Source: CAWVSB01 sp046710535
GTDB lineage: Bacteria; Pseudomonadota; Gammaproteobacteria; Pseudomonadales; CAWVSB01
Assembly: GCA_046710535.1 (NCBI GenBank)
Contig: JBKEHH010000014.1
Span: 19,329-83,328, forward strand
DNA: 64,000 nt
Direction: 5' to 3'
Positions 27,801 through 36,258 of this stretch are shown one piece after another. How positions within the stretch are numbered: the first letter of the stretch is position 1; each line of letters starts with the position of its first letter. Under the pieces are notes generated by a model. It ran no database searches and was not told the origin of the DNA. It saw nothing but the letters and a program-made list of their open reading frames with translations. A program made the position numbers and the translations under genes.

Positions 27801-28006
27801 GTTTCTTCTAGCGGGCCACCAACTGTTTGCTCTACTACCTCCGCAGATGCTCCGGCATAATTAGCGACAACTTTTATTTGCGGCGGTGCTACCGGCGGGA
27901 ATTCAGCAACCGGTAATAAATTAATTGCAATAGAGCCCATGAGTGTAAGAACAATAGCGATGACCATTGCAAACTTGGGGCGCTCGATAAAAAAGGCACT
28001 AAACAT
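24866..28006 (-). CDS. RND efflux pump inner-membrane transporter (HAE1/AcrB-MexF type)
   Basis: The 1046-residue protein is a full-length hydrophobe/amphiphile efflux RND transporter. It opens with the standard SAFFIERPKFAMVIAIVLTL and PVAEFPPVAPPQIKV. It carries the proton-relay Asp pair in GIVVDDAILVVENIDRHL, the GPIVSTTLVLLAVFIPV helix, and the second repeat ending GLAAKNAILIVEFAKQ. It would form a trimer and pump drugs, bile-like compounds or metabolites with the adaptor encoded upstream and an outer-membrane channel. No tolC-like gene is adjacent, so a channel encoded elsewhere is expected. The adaptor gene is 32 bases upstream. Confidence 0.95.
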   Translation of the reverse strand: MFSAFFIERPKFAMVIAIVLTLMGSIAINLLPVAEFPPVAPPQIKVVANYAGASAEVVEQTVGGPLEETLNGVEDSIYMSSKSANDGSYSLTITFALGTDVEAALTRVQNLAKLAEPKLPSEVRATGLSIDKVSPDILMVISFNSPDQSLDYAFLSNYVKINIQNNLKRITGVSQASIFGAADYSMRIWLDPSRMSNLGITVNDIYNALKEQNIQVAAGRVGTPPFDGNLQTQYTLQTKGRLSDPEEFEQIILRGNTDGTAVYLKDVASLELGQIDYSVTGELDNKPSANMGVYLLPDANALATGAAIKAELTALSASFPPGLDYSIGYDTTRYVSVAISQVITSLVQAVALVILITYIFLGNIRMTIIPAIAIPVSLISSFAILLAMGMSINIVTLFGLVLAIGIVVDDAILVVENIDRHLNESPDMSVKQATLITMEEVSGPIVSTTLVLLAVFIPVALLPGITGQMYQQFSITICVAVLFSSLNALTLSPALASLILSSEKKASPKWFIKFNQIFDKISEKYNVGVAWFVRRYTIIIFISVGVLIATAVGFITAPTAFVPSEDKGMLLVNIQLPDAASLQRTDTTVARAVNLVNAIDGVESVTSVSGYSILSGAAQSNSGTLFVVLDHWDDRPGKENSVFAITQKINTSAYFNIPEAQIFALAPPAVPGMGINDGLEMIVQDKLARPHKQLASVVNGFIAAAGSKPELSNMFTSFRANVPQYFIDIDREKAKSLGVPLTEIFSTMQANLGSLYINDFNKFGQTYRVIMQAKASYRADLSSLDTFYVRSNSGEMIPISTFITTEPILGPDVAERYNLYRSATVRASVGDGYSSGQSIKVVEELAATSLPDSYQIEWTGMTYQEIAAGNLAVYAFAAAFVFIYLFLVALYESWSIPLAILLVVPIAILGAIASIHFFSFLTLDLYAQIGIVLIIGLAAKNAILIVEFAKQLHENGETISTAAKKAAALRFRAVNMTAISFILGILPLVFASGAGMYSQVSLGVTVLSGMLTILLIGTVLIPGFYVLIQTTREKLKQRLGLGKTTS

Positions 28007-28038
28007 TTTCGCTTCCTGTTATTTCTATTTATTAGACA

Positions 28039-29259
28039 CTATGATTTAGAAGAGGGGGCTACTGGGCTTTCTTCCTGTTCTTTGTTATTTGATGGTTGCG
28101 AATCACTTTGCTGAATTGACGATTCTGGCTCTGACACTACTTGGTCCCTTGCTCTAACAGTTTGCCCGATGCGAACTTTTTGGATGCCTTGCAGAATCAA
28201 CCTTTGACCTTCAGATAAACCGTCTATCACGATAACTTTTTCGTCGACTCGCTCGCCTAATTCAACCTCTGCTCGGTTAACCACATTGTTAGGACTGACG
28301 ACCAAAACGAAATTACCTAATTGATCAGATTGAACAGTGGCCTGCGGAATCATTAATGCAGCCACGCTCTCAGCCGCTTGCACAATTACTCGCACGTATT
28401 GGCCATGCCTTAAATAGCCATCTGGGTTTGGAATAATAGCGGTTACCCGCACTGTACCGGTAGCTTCATCAATACGATTATCTAAAAAGTCTAAAGCGCC
28501 TTTATGCGGATAAATTGAATCATCAGATAACTCTATCAGTACTTCGACGTCGGTTACTGTCGGTAAATCTTCTTCATTAATGTTTGATTGATGAATTAGC
28601 AACAGCATCTTTTGATTAATTGAAAAAACTGCATTGACTGTTTGAGTGTTAACGATGGTTGTAAGCTCGCCTGATTCAGGGTTAACCAAATCGCCGACAT
28701 AATATTTACTGCGGCCGATTTGCCCGCTAATCGGTGCCGTAATAATTGTGTCGTTAAAGTTAATTAAGGCTTTATCATAAATGGCTTCAGCCGCTTTAAG
28801 AGCGGCAATGGCTTCAAAATAAGTACCTTCTAGCTCATCCATCTGAGAGGCTGATATAACGCCACTGGTAACTAATTGTTCGCCGCGTTGATAGTTACGT
28901 GTGGCTACTTTTACTTTAGCTTTGCCGCTCTCAATTTCTGCTTCTGCTTGTTCTTTGCTGGCCTCAAAAGTTGCTGGATCAATAGCATAGAGCTTAGCGC
29001 CTTTACTGATATGTTGGCCTTCAGCAAAAAAGCGTTGTTTCAAATAGCCACTCACTTTAGCCTGTATGGTGACGTCTTGGGCGGCTTCTAATCGTCCGAC
29101 ATAACTATTACGTCGCTGATACGGCAGTAGCTGTACATCGGTGACAACCACTTCTATCGCTGGGGGAGCTTGATCATCTTCGCCTGAACAGGCAGATAGT
29201 ATTAACAACGCAGACAAAAGGGCAACAAGGGATCTGGTTTTCAAGTTTGGCTCCAACAA
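28039..29259 (-). CDS. RND efflux periplasmic adaptor (membrane fusion protein), lipoprotein
   Basis: The 406-residue adaptor has a lipoprotein signal with lipobox LSAC. It has the lipoyl-like half motif YVGRLEAAQDVTIQAKVSGY, a coiled-coil hairpin at about residues 95-165, and the second half motif TAPISGQIGRSKYYVGDLVN. Beta-barrel and membrane-proximal parts follow, ending in a Ser/Glu/Gln-rich tail of about 35 residues. It would link the RND pump encoded next to it with an outer-membrane channel. Both genes face left and probably share a promoter in the 218-base gap upstream. Confidence 0.94.
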   Translation of the reverse strand: MLEPNLKTRSLVALLSALLILSACSGEDDQAPPAIEVVVTDVQLLPYQRRNSYVGRLEAAQDVTIQAKVSGYLKQRFFAEGQHISKGAKLYAIDPATFEASKEQAEAEIESGKAKVKVATRNYQRGEQLVTSGVISASQMDELEGTYFEAIAALKAAEAIYDKALINFNDTIITAPISGQIGRSKYYVGDLVNPESGELTTIVNTQTVNAVFSINQKMLLLIHQSNINEEDLPTVTDVEVLIELSDDSIYPHKGALDFLDNRIDEATGTVRVTAIIPNPDGYLRHGQYVRVIVQAAESVAALMIPQATVQSDQLGNFVLVVSPNNVVNRAEVELGERVDEKVIVIDGLSEGQRLILQGIQKVRIGQTVRARDQVVSEPESSIQQSDSQPSNNKEQEESPVAPSSKS

Positions 29260-29477
29260 AGCGGTTTATTTGATTTTTAACGAGTCGGTACTTTAAATAG
29301 CTGGGAGTAGTATACCGACAGACACTTAGATACCAAAGAAAACCTTTTAATTACAAGGCTTTCAGGCGTTTTATTAAGTTGGGATACAAAATTTGAAATG
29401 GCCCTCTGCCAGAGGTAGTCTATGCGCCAGTAATTTAGTTTAACCAAATAGTCTTTTTACCATTACGGATACAAATT

Positions 29478-29903
29478 ATGCCCTTTCAGTTGTTTGTTGG
29501 CACTGCATTAATATCGATAACAGTTATTTTACAGGTGGTTTTTATTACCGTCGCTATACGTATGTTGACTAGAAACGAGCACTGGATGAAAACACCACCT
29601 TTAGCGCTCAAGACGACTGTTGCTCTGGTGTTCGTTTTGTTTTGGTTACTGGCAGCAATAACGACCAGTGTTTGGTTGTGGGCGCATGTATTTATTTATT
29701 TGGAGATTTTTGTTGAACTGGAAGAGGCTGTCTATTTTTCTACTGTAACATTTACCAGTCTTGGTTATGGCGACATCGTGCTAGATGATCAGTGGCGCAT
29801 TCTATCGAGCTTAACAGCGGTTAATGGCCTAATTGTATTTGGTGTGAGTACTGCATTTCTAGTTGAGTTTATCCGTTCGGTCAATATTGCTCAGAAGCAT
29901 TGA
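29478..29903 (+). CDS. Small potassium-channel-like protein (two-TM pore type)
   Basis: The 141-residue membrane protein has about four hydrophobic segments. The last part shows the ion-channel pore: a pore helix FSTVTFTSLGYGD with the selectivity filter SLGYGD, followed by the inner helix LTAVNGLIVFGVSTAFLVEFI. This matches the bacterial ion_trans_2 group. No RCK or cyclic-nucleotide domain follows, so gating is unknown. It is a single gene flanked by a hairpin terminator downstream. Confidence 0.85.
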   Translation: MPFQLFVGTALISITVILQVVFITVAIRMLTRNEHWMKTPPLALKTTVALVFVLFWLLAAITTSVWLWAHVFIYLEIFVELEEAVYFSTVTFTSLGYGDIVLDDQWRILSSLTAVNGLIVFGVSTAFLVEFIRSVNIAQKH

Positions 29904-29912
29904 TGACAAAAC

Positions 29913-29936
29913 GGGTGAGGCACTGCTGCCTCACCC
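29913..29936. terminator. Hairpin between K+ channel gene and sat
   Basis: GGGTGAGGCA at 29913-29922 and TGCCTCACCC at 29927-29936 form a perfect 10-bp stem with a CTGC loop. It sits between convergent genes. There is no strong T-run on the right side, so it may act mainly for one direction or block read-through by structure alone. Confidence 0.72.
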
Positions 29937-29968
29937 CTCATGATTCGGTTGCTCAATACAACGATGAT

Positions 29969-31159
29969 TTAGCTATCAAGAGTTTGATAGTAATCCATGA
30001 GGATTTTTGCGCACTCTGGACGCGAGAATTCAGGTGGAGGTGCAATACCGTTACCTAGCATTTCTCTTACCTTGGTGCCTGATAGCAAAATGAAATCGTC
30101 TTTTTCGTGATCTGGTGCATCTTTCATCATAATAACTTTATCTAGCTTTTTAGAATAAGCCGTGTGATCTGCGCGGTATATTTCAATTTCTAAAGAACCT
30201 GCGGGTACTTTTTCATCGAAAATAGTTTGCGCATCGAAGCCGCCGTAATAGTCCCCAACCCCTGCGTGGTCACGCCCAACGATTAGGTGAGTACAACCAC
30301 AGTTTTGTCGGAATACCGCATGTAACACAGCTTCACGTGGACCTGCATATAGCATGTCAAAGCCATAGCCTGTCACCATTACGGTGTTTTCTGGGAAGTA
30401 GATATCTACCATAGTGCGAATACAGTCATCGCGCACGTCAGCAGGAATATCGCCAGCTTTCAGCTTGCCCAACAACATATGAATTAATATGCCGTCGGTT
30501 TGTAAGTCCTGTTGCGCCATACGGCATAACTCTTCGTGCGCACGGTGCATAGGGTTGCGAGTTTGAAAAGCGACAACTTTATTCCAGCCACGATCAGCCA
30601 TTTCATTGCGAATTTCATAAGCTGTACGGAAGGTATCAGGGAAGTCTTTTTGGAAGTAGCTGTAGTTAAGCACTTGAATAGGGCCAGACAATAAGGTGTT
30701 ACCTTGGCCTTTAAATGCAGCCACGCCAGGGTGGTTATCATCTAAGTTACCAAAGATGTTTTCAGCCATGAAGTCAATCTGCTCAGCCGAGACTTCCTCG
30801 ATTGCTTCAATGTCCATAATTGCAAGTACTGGGTTACCGTCAACATTAGGGTCGCGCAAGGCTATGCGCTTAGCATCGCCAATGGCGCTAATGTCGTTGC
30901 TCAGGTTAACAATGGGCACAGGCCAGAATAAGCCGTCGACAGTATGTAGGTTTTCGGCCACTGCCAAAGAGTCAGCTAAATTCATATAACCGGTTAAGGG
31001 GTTAAAGTAGCCAGCGCCAAGCATTACTGCGTTTGCCGCCGCAGCAGAGCTAACTAGTAGAGATGGCAGTGATTCAGCTTCTGTTGTTAAAGCTAGGTTT
31101 TTAGCCGCATCGGCCACAAACAGCGGGTTTAGTTCGTTAGAACCATAAGGTTTGATCAT
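29969..31159 (-). CDS. sat: Sulfate adenylyltransferase (single-chain ATP sulfurylase)
   Basis: Sat joins sulfate and ATP to form adenosine phosphosulfate (APS). The 396-residue protein has an N-terminal PUA-like domain and the catalytic motifs FQTRNPMHRAHEELCR and VGRDHAGVGDYYGGFDA, then FLLSGTKVREML near the end. This is the homomeric Sat type, not the CysDN heterodimer used by E. coli. It lies 28 bases downstream of cysC in the same direction, so the two steps from sulfate to PAPS are encoded together. It may serve cysteine synthesis, sulfation or both; no reductase genes are in view. Confidence 0.95.
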   Translation of the reverse strand: MIKPYGSNELNPLFVADAAKNLALTTEAESLPSLLVSSAAAANAVMLGAGYFNPLTGYMNLADSLAVAENLHTVDGLFWPVPIVNLSNDISAIGDAKRIALRDPNVDGNPVLAIMDIEAIEEVSAEQIDFMAENIFGNLDDNHPGVAAFKGQGNTLLSGPIQVLNYSYFQKDFPDTFRTAYEIRNEMADRGWNKVVAFQTRNPMHRAHEELCRMAQQDLQTDGILIHMLLGKLKAGDIPADVRDDCIRTMVDIYFPENTVMVTGYGFDMLYAGPREAVLHAVFRQNCGCTHLIVGRDHAGVGDYYGGFDAQTIFDEKVPAGSLEIEIYRADHTAYSKKLDKVIMMKDAPDHEKDDFILLSGTKVREMLGNGIAPPPEFSRPECAKILMDYYQTLDS

Positions 31160-31187
31160 TCTATTTTCCTTGAATTCTTAAAAGGGT

Positions 31188-31805
31188 TTAAACCGACAAT
31201 AAGCCGCGTGCTTCCAATATGCTCAGTAGCGCTGCTACTTCATCTTCTAATGACATCTCATGGCTGTTTAATACTACTTCAGCATTGAGTGGCTCTTCAT
31301 ATGGGTCTGAAATACCTGTGAAGTTTGGTATCTCGCCGGCACGAGCTTTTTTGTATAAGCCTTTAGGGTCACGCTCTTCAGCAACGCTTAACGGTACATC
31401 AACAAATACTTCAATAAATTGCATGCCAGCGTCTTCGTGCAGCGTGCGCACTAAATCGCGATCTGCACGATAAGGGCTAACAAAGCTAGACAAGGTAATG
31501 ATACCGACATCGACAAATAGCTTTGATATTTCACCAATGCGGCGAATATTTTCGGTGCGGTCTTCAGCACTAAAACCGAGGTTTTTGTTGATACCTAAAC
31601 GAATATTATCGCCATCTAAGCGGTAGGTAAGTTTGCCTTTAGCTGCCAGCGCTTGCTCTAGCGCCACTGCAACAGTACTTTTACCGCTACCTGATAAGCC
31701 GGTAAACCATAGAGTTGCTCCTTTTTGGCCTAAAATTCCATGCCTATCGTCACGGGTAACTTCACCGTCATGCCATGTAACATTTGTCGCTTTTTGTTCG
31801 ACCAT
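31188..31805 (-). CDS. cysC: Adenylylsulfate kinase
   Basis: CysC phosphorylates APS to PAPS in the cytosol. The 205-residue protein has the P-loop TGLSGSGKSTVAVALE near residues 33-48, the LDGDNIRLGINKNLGFSAEDR segment that binds APS, and FVSPYRADRDLVR, followed by GISDPYEEPLNAEV at the C-terminal lid. Length and motifs are normal. It is the first gene of a cysC-sat pair, with the divergent LysR gene 144 bases away, so its promoter lies in that gap. Confidence 0.95.
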   Translation of the reverse strand: MVEQKATNVTWHDGEVTRDDRHGILGQKGATLWFTGLSGSGKSTVAVALEQALAAKGKLTYRLDGDNIRLGINKNLGFSAEDRTENIRRIGEISKLFVDVGIITLSSFVSPYRADRDLVRTLHEDAGMQFIEVFVDVPLSVAEERDPKGLYKKARAGEIPNFTGISDPYEEPLNAEVVLNSHEMSLEDEVAALLSILEARGLLSV

Positions 31806-31844
31806 TTATTAAATCCTTAAGTTTTGCTAAAAAATGCAGGAGAG

Positions 31845-31931
31845 TACTTATTAATCAGCGCATTCTACGCGCGTATCATCTATTTGTTAAATCAATTATA
31901 TTTATAGATACTATCGATTTTACTTATTAAT
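31845..31931. promoter_or_regulatory. Divergent cysC/LysR control region with an 11-bp direct repeat
   Basis: TACTTATTAAT occurs at 31845-31855 and again at 31921-31931, bracketing an AT-rich core in the 144-base gap between cysC and the LysR gene. LysR-type regulators usually bind such divergent gaps. Regulator binding is inferred; only the repeat is seen. Confidence 0.35.
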
Positions 31932-31949
31932 AATCCAGGCATAAAAACG

Positions 31950-32825
31950 ATGAAATATACCCTGCGCCAGTTAGAAATATTTTTGGAAGTGGCAAAGCAA
32001 GAGAACATGAGTAACGCGGCCAAAACCCTATTCATGTCTCAGTCTGCGGTTAGCGCTGCATTACAATCAATGGAGAGTAACTATCAAACACGCCTATTTG
32101 ACCGCATTGGTAAAAGCCTAAAGCTAAGTGGAATAGGGCAGGCGCTCAGGCCCCAAGCTCAGCAGTTACTAATCTACGCCCAGCAATTTGATCAAGCGTT
32201 ATTACAACAGGGCGATGCCGGTAATATCAGAGTAGGGGCCAGCCTAACCATAGGTAACTATTTGGCAGTCGAGTATTTAACTCAATACAGAACCAGTAAC
32301 CCGGATGCCAAAGTAGACTTTGAAGTGGCAAGCACCCCCGAAATAGTTAATAAGGTACTCAACTTTGATGCAGACGTTGGTTTAGTTGAGGCCGAAGTTA
32401 GTCATGCCGATTTAGATGTTACGCCTTGGCGCGATGACAGAATGATTGTGTTCTGCAGTAAAAACCACCCCTTAGCCAATAGTAAGAGTCTAGGCAAAGC
32501 TGATATTAGTAATGCCAACTGGGTTTTACGTGAGCCAAGCTCAGGTGCGAGGCAGACCTTTGACCTTGCGATCAAAAAACTAAAGACCCCGATTAATATT
32601 TATCTAGAGCTGACCCATAATGAAGCAATTATGCGAGCGGTGGAGACGGGTATTGGTATTGGCTGTCTATCTGAAATTGCCTTGGAAGGCGCTTTAAAAA
32701 GAGGAGATTTGGTGGAACTTACGCTGCCAAAAGTTGATATGAGGCGGACTTTTTACTTTATCAAACGCAAGGATAGTTATCCCAGCGATGCTGTATCCCA
32801 ATGGGTAGCGCTATGTACCCGCTAA
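31950..32825 (+). CDS. LysR-family transcriptional regulator, likely for sulfate activation genes
   Basis: The 291-residue protein has the LysR winged helix at residues 1-60 (MKYTLRQLEIFLEVAKQENM, then AAKTLFMSQSAVSAALQSME, the recognition helix). The substrate-binding domain starts near 90 with IRVGASLTIGNY. The C-terminus ends with DSYPSDAVSQWVALC. It resembles the YeiE/CysB branch in general style but cannot be assigned further. Divergence from cysC-sat suggests that it controls those genes. It could also act on the nitronate monooxygenase run downstream, 156 bases away. Confidence 0.9.
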   Translation: MKYTLRQLEIFLEVAKQENMSNAAKTLFMSQSAVSAALQSMESNYQTRLFDRIGKSLKLSGIGQALRPQAQQLLIYAQQFDQALLQQGDAGNIRVGASLTIGNYLAVEYLTQYRTSNPDAKVDFEVASTPEIVNKVLNFDADVGLVEAEVSHADLDVTPWRDDRMIVFCSKNHPLANSKSLGKADISNANWVLREPSSGARQTFDLAIKKLKTPINIYLELTHNEAIMRAVETGIGIGCLSEIALEGALKRGDLVELTLPKVDMRRTFYFIKRKDSYPSDAVSQWVALCTR

Positions 32826-32981
32826 ATCTGAGTGAGTGATATAGCGAATCTTTATGGTGGGAAATCACTATAAAAAATATCGGCAGTCAGCTTAGTTAAT
32901 ATCGGATAGGGCTCATAGCGGGTATGATATCGGCCGTTAAAATCTATTACCCATTCTAATAACTAAGAATAAGGCTAAGAC

Positions 32982-33953
32982 ATGAAGACTCGTATTACGG
33001 AATTATTTGGTATTGAACATCCTATTATCCAAGGCGGCATGCATTTTGTCGGCTTAGCAGAGTTAGCTGCAGCTGTTTCTAACGCAGGCGGTTTAGGCAT
33101 AATTACTGGTTTAACGCAGGGAACTCCAGAGAAGCTTAAAGCTGAGATCGAACGCTGTAAAACAATGACTGACAAGCCTTTTGGCGTGAACATTACCTTT
33201 TTGCCGACGCTTAACGCACCTGACTACCCAGCTTTATTCCAAGTAATTATTGACTGCGGCATTAGCGTTGTTGAGACAGCTGGTAACAACCCAGCCAAAT
33301 ACATGCCTATGCTTAAAGAAGCTGGTATTAAAGTTATTCATAAATGTACCGCCGTGCGTCATGCACTTAAAGCGCAATCGATTGGCTGTGATGCAGTATC
33401 TGTAGACGGTTTTGAGTGTGGCGGTCATCCCGGTGAAGACGATATCCCTAACTTTATTTTGTTACCCCGCGCAGCTGATGAACTGACTATTCCGTTTGTA
33501 GCATCAGGTGGCATGGCCGATGGCCGCAGCCTTGTTGGCGCTTTAGCTATGGGCGCTGATGGTATCAATATGGGAACACGCTTCATTGCTACCCAAGAAG
33601 CACCTGTTCACCAAAATGTTAAAGATGCCATTGTTGCTGCAAGTGAATTGGATACCCGTTTAGTTATGCGCCCATTACGCAATACCGAGCGTGTAATGAC
33701 TAACCCAGCCGTGGAGCGCTTACTTGAGAAAGAAAAAGCGCTGGGCGCAGACCTTAAGTTTGAAGACATTATTGAAGAAGTAGCCGGCGTTTACCCAAAA
33801 ATCATGCAAAACGGTGATATGGATGCAGGTGCATGGTCTTGCGGTATGGTTGCAGGTTTGATCAATGATATACCTACTTGCCAGCAGCTTATCGACAATA
33901 TTATGAGCGAAGCTGAAGACATTATAAACAAGCGCTTAGTTGGGTTTTTATAA
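32982..33953 (+). CDS. Nitronate monooxygenase (2-nitropropane dioxygenase family)
   Basis: The 323-residue TIM-barrel flavoprotein has the FMN-binding opening PIIQGGMHFVGLAELAAAVS, the catalytic-His segment GFECGGHPGEDD near residue 145, and the phosphate-binding VASGGMADGRSLVGALAMGA with GINMGTRFIATQEA. Such enzymes oxidise alkyl nitronates, and some relatives act as enoyl reductases or lack known substrates. It begins at the ATG at 32982. It is followed by GST and SDR genes in the same direction with gaps of about 50 bases, suggesting one transcript for small-molecule detoxification or catabolism. Confidence 0.92.
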   Translation: MKTRITELFGIEHPIIQGGMHFVGLAELAAAVSNAGGLGIITGLTQGTPEKLKAEIERCKTMTDKPFGVNITFLPTLNAPDYPALFQVIIDCGISVVETAGNNPAKYMPMLKEAGIKVIHKCTAVRHALKAQSIGCDAVSVDGFECGGHPGEDDIPNFILLPRAADELTIPFVASGGMADGRSLVGALAMGADGINMGTRFIATQEAPVHQNVKDAIVAASELDTRLVMRPLRNTERVMTNPAVERLLEKEKALGADLKFEDIIEEVAGVYPKIMQNGDMDAGAWSCGMVAGLINDIPTCQQLIDNIMSEAEDIINKRLVGFL

Positions 33954-34011
33954 TAGAATTTACTTTATTAAACCTTTATAAGTTAATGATTTATAATACT
34001 ATAGGAATTAT

Positions 34012-34656
34012 ATGATTACGCTGCATGGCAATTCTGTTTCTCCCTATGTACGTAAAGTACTAGCGGTTTTACAGCTTAAAAAACTCGCTTTTGAGCAGAC
34101 TCAGCAGATGCCGTTTTCGGCTGATGAAGAGTTTAAAAAAATCAGCCCGCTGGGAAAAATCCCAGCTCTGCAAGATGGCGATACTTCAATCTGCGATTCA
34201 ACGGTTATTTGCGAGTATTTGGACGACGCTTATCCCCAGTGTCCGGTTTATCCGTCCGACCCTAAAGACAAAGCGCACGCTAGATGGATTGAAGAGCTGT
34301 GCGGTAATCAAATAACTGAGCAAGCCGCTGGAATCTTTTTCCAGCGGTTTATGCGCCCAATGGTATTAAAGCAGGAAACCGACGAAGAGCTTGTTGAAAA
34401 AATCATCAACAAGCGCTTGCCGCCATTATTGAACTATATGGAAACCCAAGTACCTGCAGAGGGGTATTTATTTGGTAAAGACATTGGTGTTGCTGATATT
34501 AGTATTGTTACGCCCTTTGTTAATGCCGGTTACGCGGGTTATGAAGTTGATAGTACTACCTGGCCTAAATTGGCTAGCTTTATGGCACGAGTAAAAGAAC
34601 ACCCAGTAATGGCTGAGCTGTTAAAAGCTGAAGCAGTAATGATGGGGCGCGGCTAG
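34012..34656 (+). CDS. Glutathione S-transferase family protein
   Basis: The 214-residue protein has the thioredoxin-like N-terminal domain (SVSPYVRKVLAVLQLKKL, with the active-site Ser near residue 7), the cis-Pro segment LGKIPALQDGD, and the glutathione-contacting DSTVICEYLDD. The all-helical domain follows, with FGKDIGVADISIVTPF. The reaction is probably glutathione conjugation or transfer, with unknown substrate. It is located 58 bases after the nitronate monooxygenase gene. Confidence 0.92.
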   Translation: MITLHGNSVSPYVRKVLAVLQLKKLAFEQTQQMPFSADEEFKKISPLGKIPALQDGDTSICDSTVICEYLDDAYPQCPVYPSDPKDKAHARWIEELCGNQITEQAAGIFFQRFMRPMVLKQETDEELVEKIINKRLPPLLNYMETQVPAEGYLFGKDIGVADISIVTPFVNAGYAGYEVDSTTWPKLASFMARVKEHPVMAELLKAEAVMMGRG

Positions 34657-34699
34657 AGCTGCTTTTAAACAACTAAAAACATTGATAGGAACATAAGTT

Positions 34700-35464
34700 A
34701 TGGCTACAAATTTATTTGATCTAACTGGCAGGGTTGCATTGGTTACCGGCGCCAGCCGCGGTATCGGCGAAGAGATAGCTAAGCTGCTAGCTGAGCAGGG
34801 CGCTCATGTGATTGTTTCAAGCCGTAAAATAGATGGCTGCCAAGTTGTGGCTGAGGCAATTATTGCCAGCGGTAATAAAGCAGAGGCCTTTGCCTGCCAT
34901 GTTGGCAATATGGACGACATTAAAGCGGTGTTTGAACATATTGAGGCGACTCACGGTAAATTGGACATATTGGTAAATAATGCAGCGACCAATCCATATT
35001 TTGGCGATATTTTGGATACCGACTTGGCCGCGTACAACAAAACCGTAGACGTTAATATTCGCGGTTACTTTTTTATGTCTGCTGAGGCTGGCAAGATAAT
35101 GGTGAAAAACGGCGGCGGCGCGATAGTAAACACTGCATCAGTCAATGCTTTACAACCTGGGCCATTTCAGGGAATTTATTCCATTACTAAAGCAGCGGTG
35201 GTCAATATGACTAAAGCATTTGCTAAAGAATGTGGCGGTCGTGGTATTCGTGTTAACGCACTATTGCCAGGTTTAACCAAAACAGCTTTTGCTGGCGCAC
35301 TTTTCGCTAATGAAGAAATTCTAGCGGAAGCGATGAAAGAGATTCCAATGGGGCGACATGCTGAGCCATCCGAAATGGCCGGCACGGTATTGTATTTAGT
35401 ATCTGATGCGGCTAGCTACACTAATGGTGAGTGCATTGTGGTCGATGGCGGTTTGACTATCTAA
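34700..35464 (+). CDS. Short-chain dehydrogenase/reductase (classical SDR)
   Basis: The 254-residue protein has TGASRGIGEEIAKLL (NAD(P) binding) at residues 17-31, NNAATNP, the catalytic Ser in NTASVNAL and the YSITK pair (Tyr and Lys), and a C-terminal LVSDAASYTNGECIVVDGG typical of FabG-like enzymes. Substrate unknown. It is the last gene of the nitronate monooxygenase/GST/SDR run. Its 3' end overlaps the remains of a leftward gene by 8 bases. Confidence 0.93.
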   Translation: MATNLFDLTGRVALVTGASRGIGEEIAKLLAEQGAHVIVSSRKIDGCQVVAEAIIASGNKAEAFACHVGNMDDIKAVFEHIEATHGKLDILVNNAATNPYFGDILDTDLAAYNKTVDVNIRGYFFMSAEAGKIMVKNGGGAIVNTASVNALQPGPFQGIYSITKAAVVNMTKAFAKECGGRGIRVNALLPGLTKTAFAGALFANEEILAEAMKEIPMGRHAEPSEMAGTVLYLVSDAASYTNGECIVVDGGLTI

Positions 35465-36258
35465 GCGCTTTTGGCTCTAGTGATGAATTTTGAAACTCAA
35501 ATAACGGTGTGTTCGCCGATATAACATCCTCAAGTGCGTTATAACTTCGCAACATTGGATAGGATCCACCATTAATATTGAACATGCTAGTTGCGCCAGA
35601 CGGGGTAATATCAAGGTTAGTCTTAGGCTCGTTCGATTTGTCAAACGGACGGGTAAATACTGCGACCATATAATGTTTATTACCCCAAGGTAAACTCGCT
35701 CCTTCGGGAACATACGGCGACAATACGCGTGAGCCTAAAATGAGTAAGTCTTGTTCAGATTTAAAAGAGGTAATCCCTTGAGTTACTATGTTTTGACGCA
35801 AATATCTATGTAGGCTAAGAATTGCAGCGGTATCAGGCTCTGGCAATAACAAATTGCTAGGGCTAAAGTTAATCAGATCTTTCAGGCTTACCGTTGACAG
35901 TATGTTTAGCTCACTGTCTAACAATGCTGTATGGCTAAGACCTTTAACCTGACTGCTCAGCTGATAAGAGAATTCAATAAAAACTGGCTTCTAATGCGTG
36001 TTTTCTGGATTGGTTTTCCTTCTCTAGCGCAAGGCCAAAGCCCTGACTTTATTCTCCAGCTTTACTCAGTGCAGAGTCGATTTCAGATACCGCTTTCTCT
36101 ACATTAAGCAGGGCAATCTTTAAGGCGAACTTAGTCCTATCAATTTCAGTCAAACGACTTTGATCGAATAATATTTTCCAAGAGCCCATCGCCATTAAGA
36201 TCACTATCACCAAAATAACGAGCACTAACGTTAAAATAATTCGTTTCTGAAATCGCAT
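35457..36258 (-). pseudogene. Remnant of a membrane sensor with a periplasmic (CHASE4-like) domain
   Basis: The ATG at 36258 overlaps the TAA of the binding-protein remnant (TAATG) and starts MRFQKRIILTLVLVILVIVI, a membrane helix, then SRLTEIDRTKFALKIALLNV. This frame ends at 36049. The other frames carry on LALEKENQSRKHALEASF, then IEFSYQLSSQVKGLSHTALL and, from 35924, the frame DSELNILSTVSLKDLINFSP, NIVTQGITSFKSEQDLLILG ending at 35457. That is one extracellular sensor domain spread over at least three frames. The C-terminal signalling part (kinase or GGDEF) is gone, cut off at the SDR gene. CHASE4-like is my best guess for the sensor fold. Confidence 0.55.

Noticed and set aside
24010..28006. 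Several plus-strand open frames opposite the RND pump gene.
   Set aside because: They lie wholly within the RND coding sequence, lack ribosome sites and have no family resemblance.
30484..30741. An open frame inside sat, on the same strand.
   Set aside because: It is a shadow frame of the well-conserved ATP sulfurylase gene.
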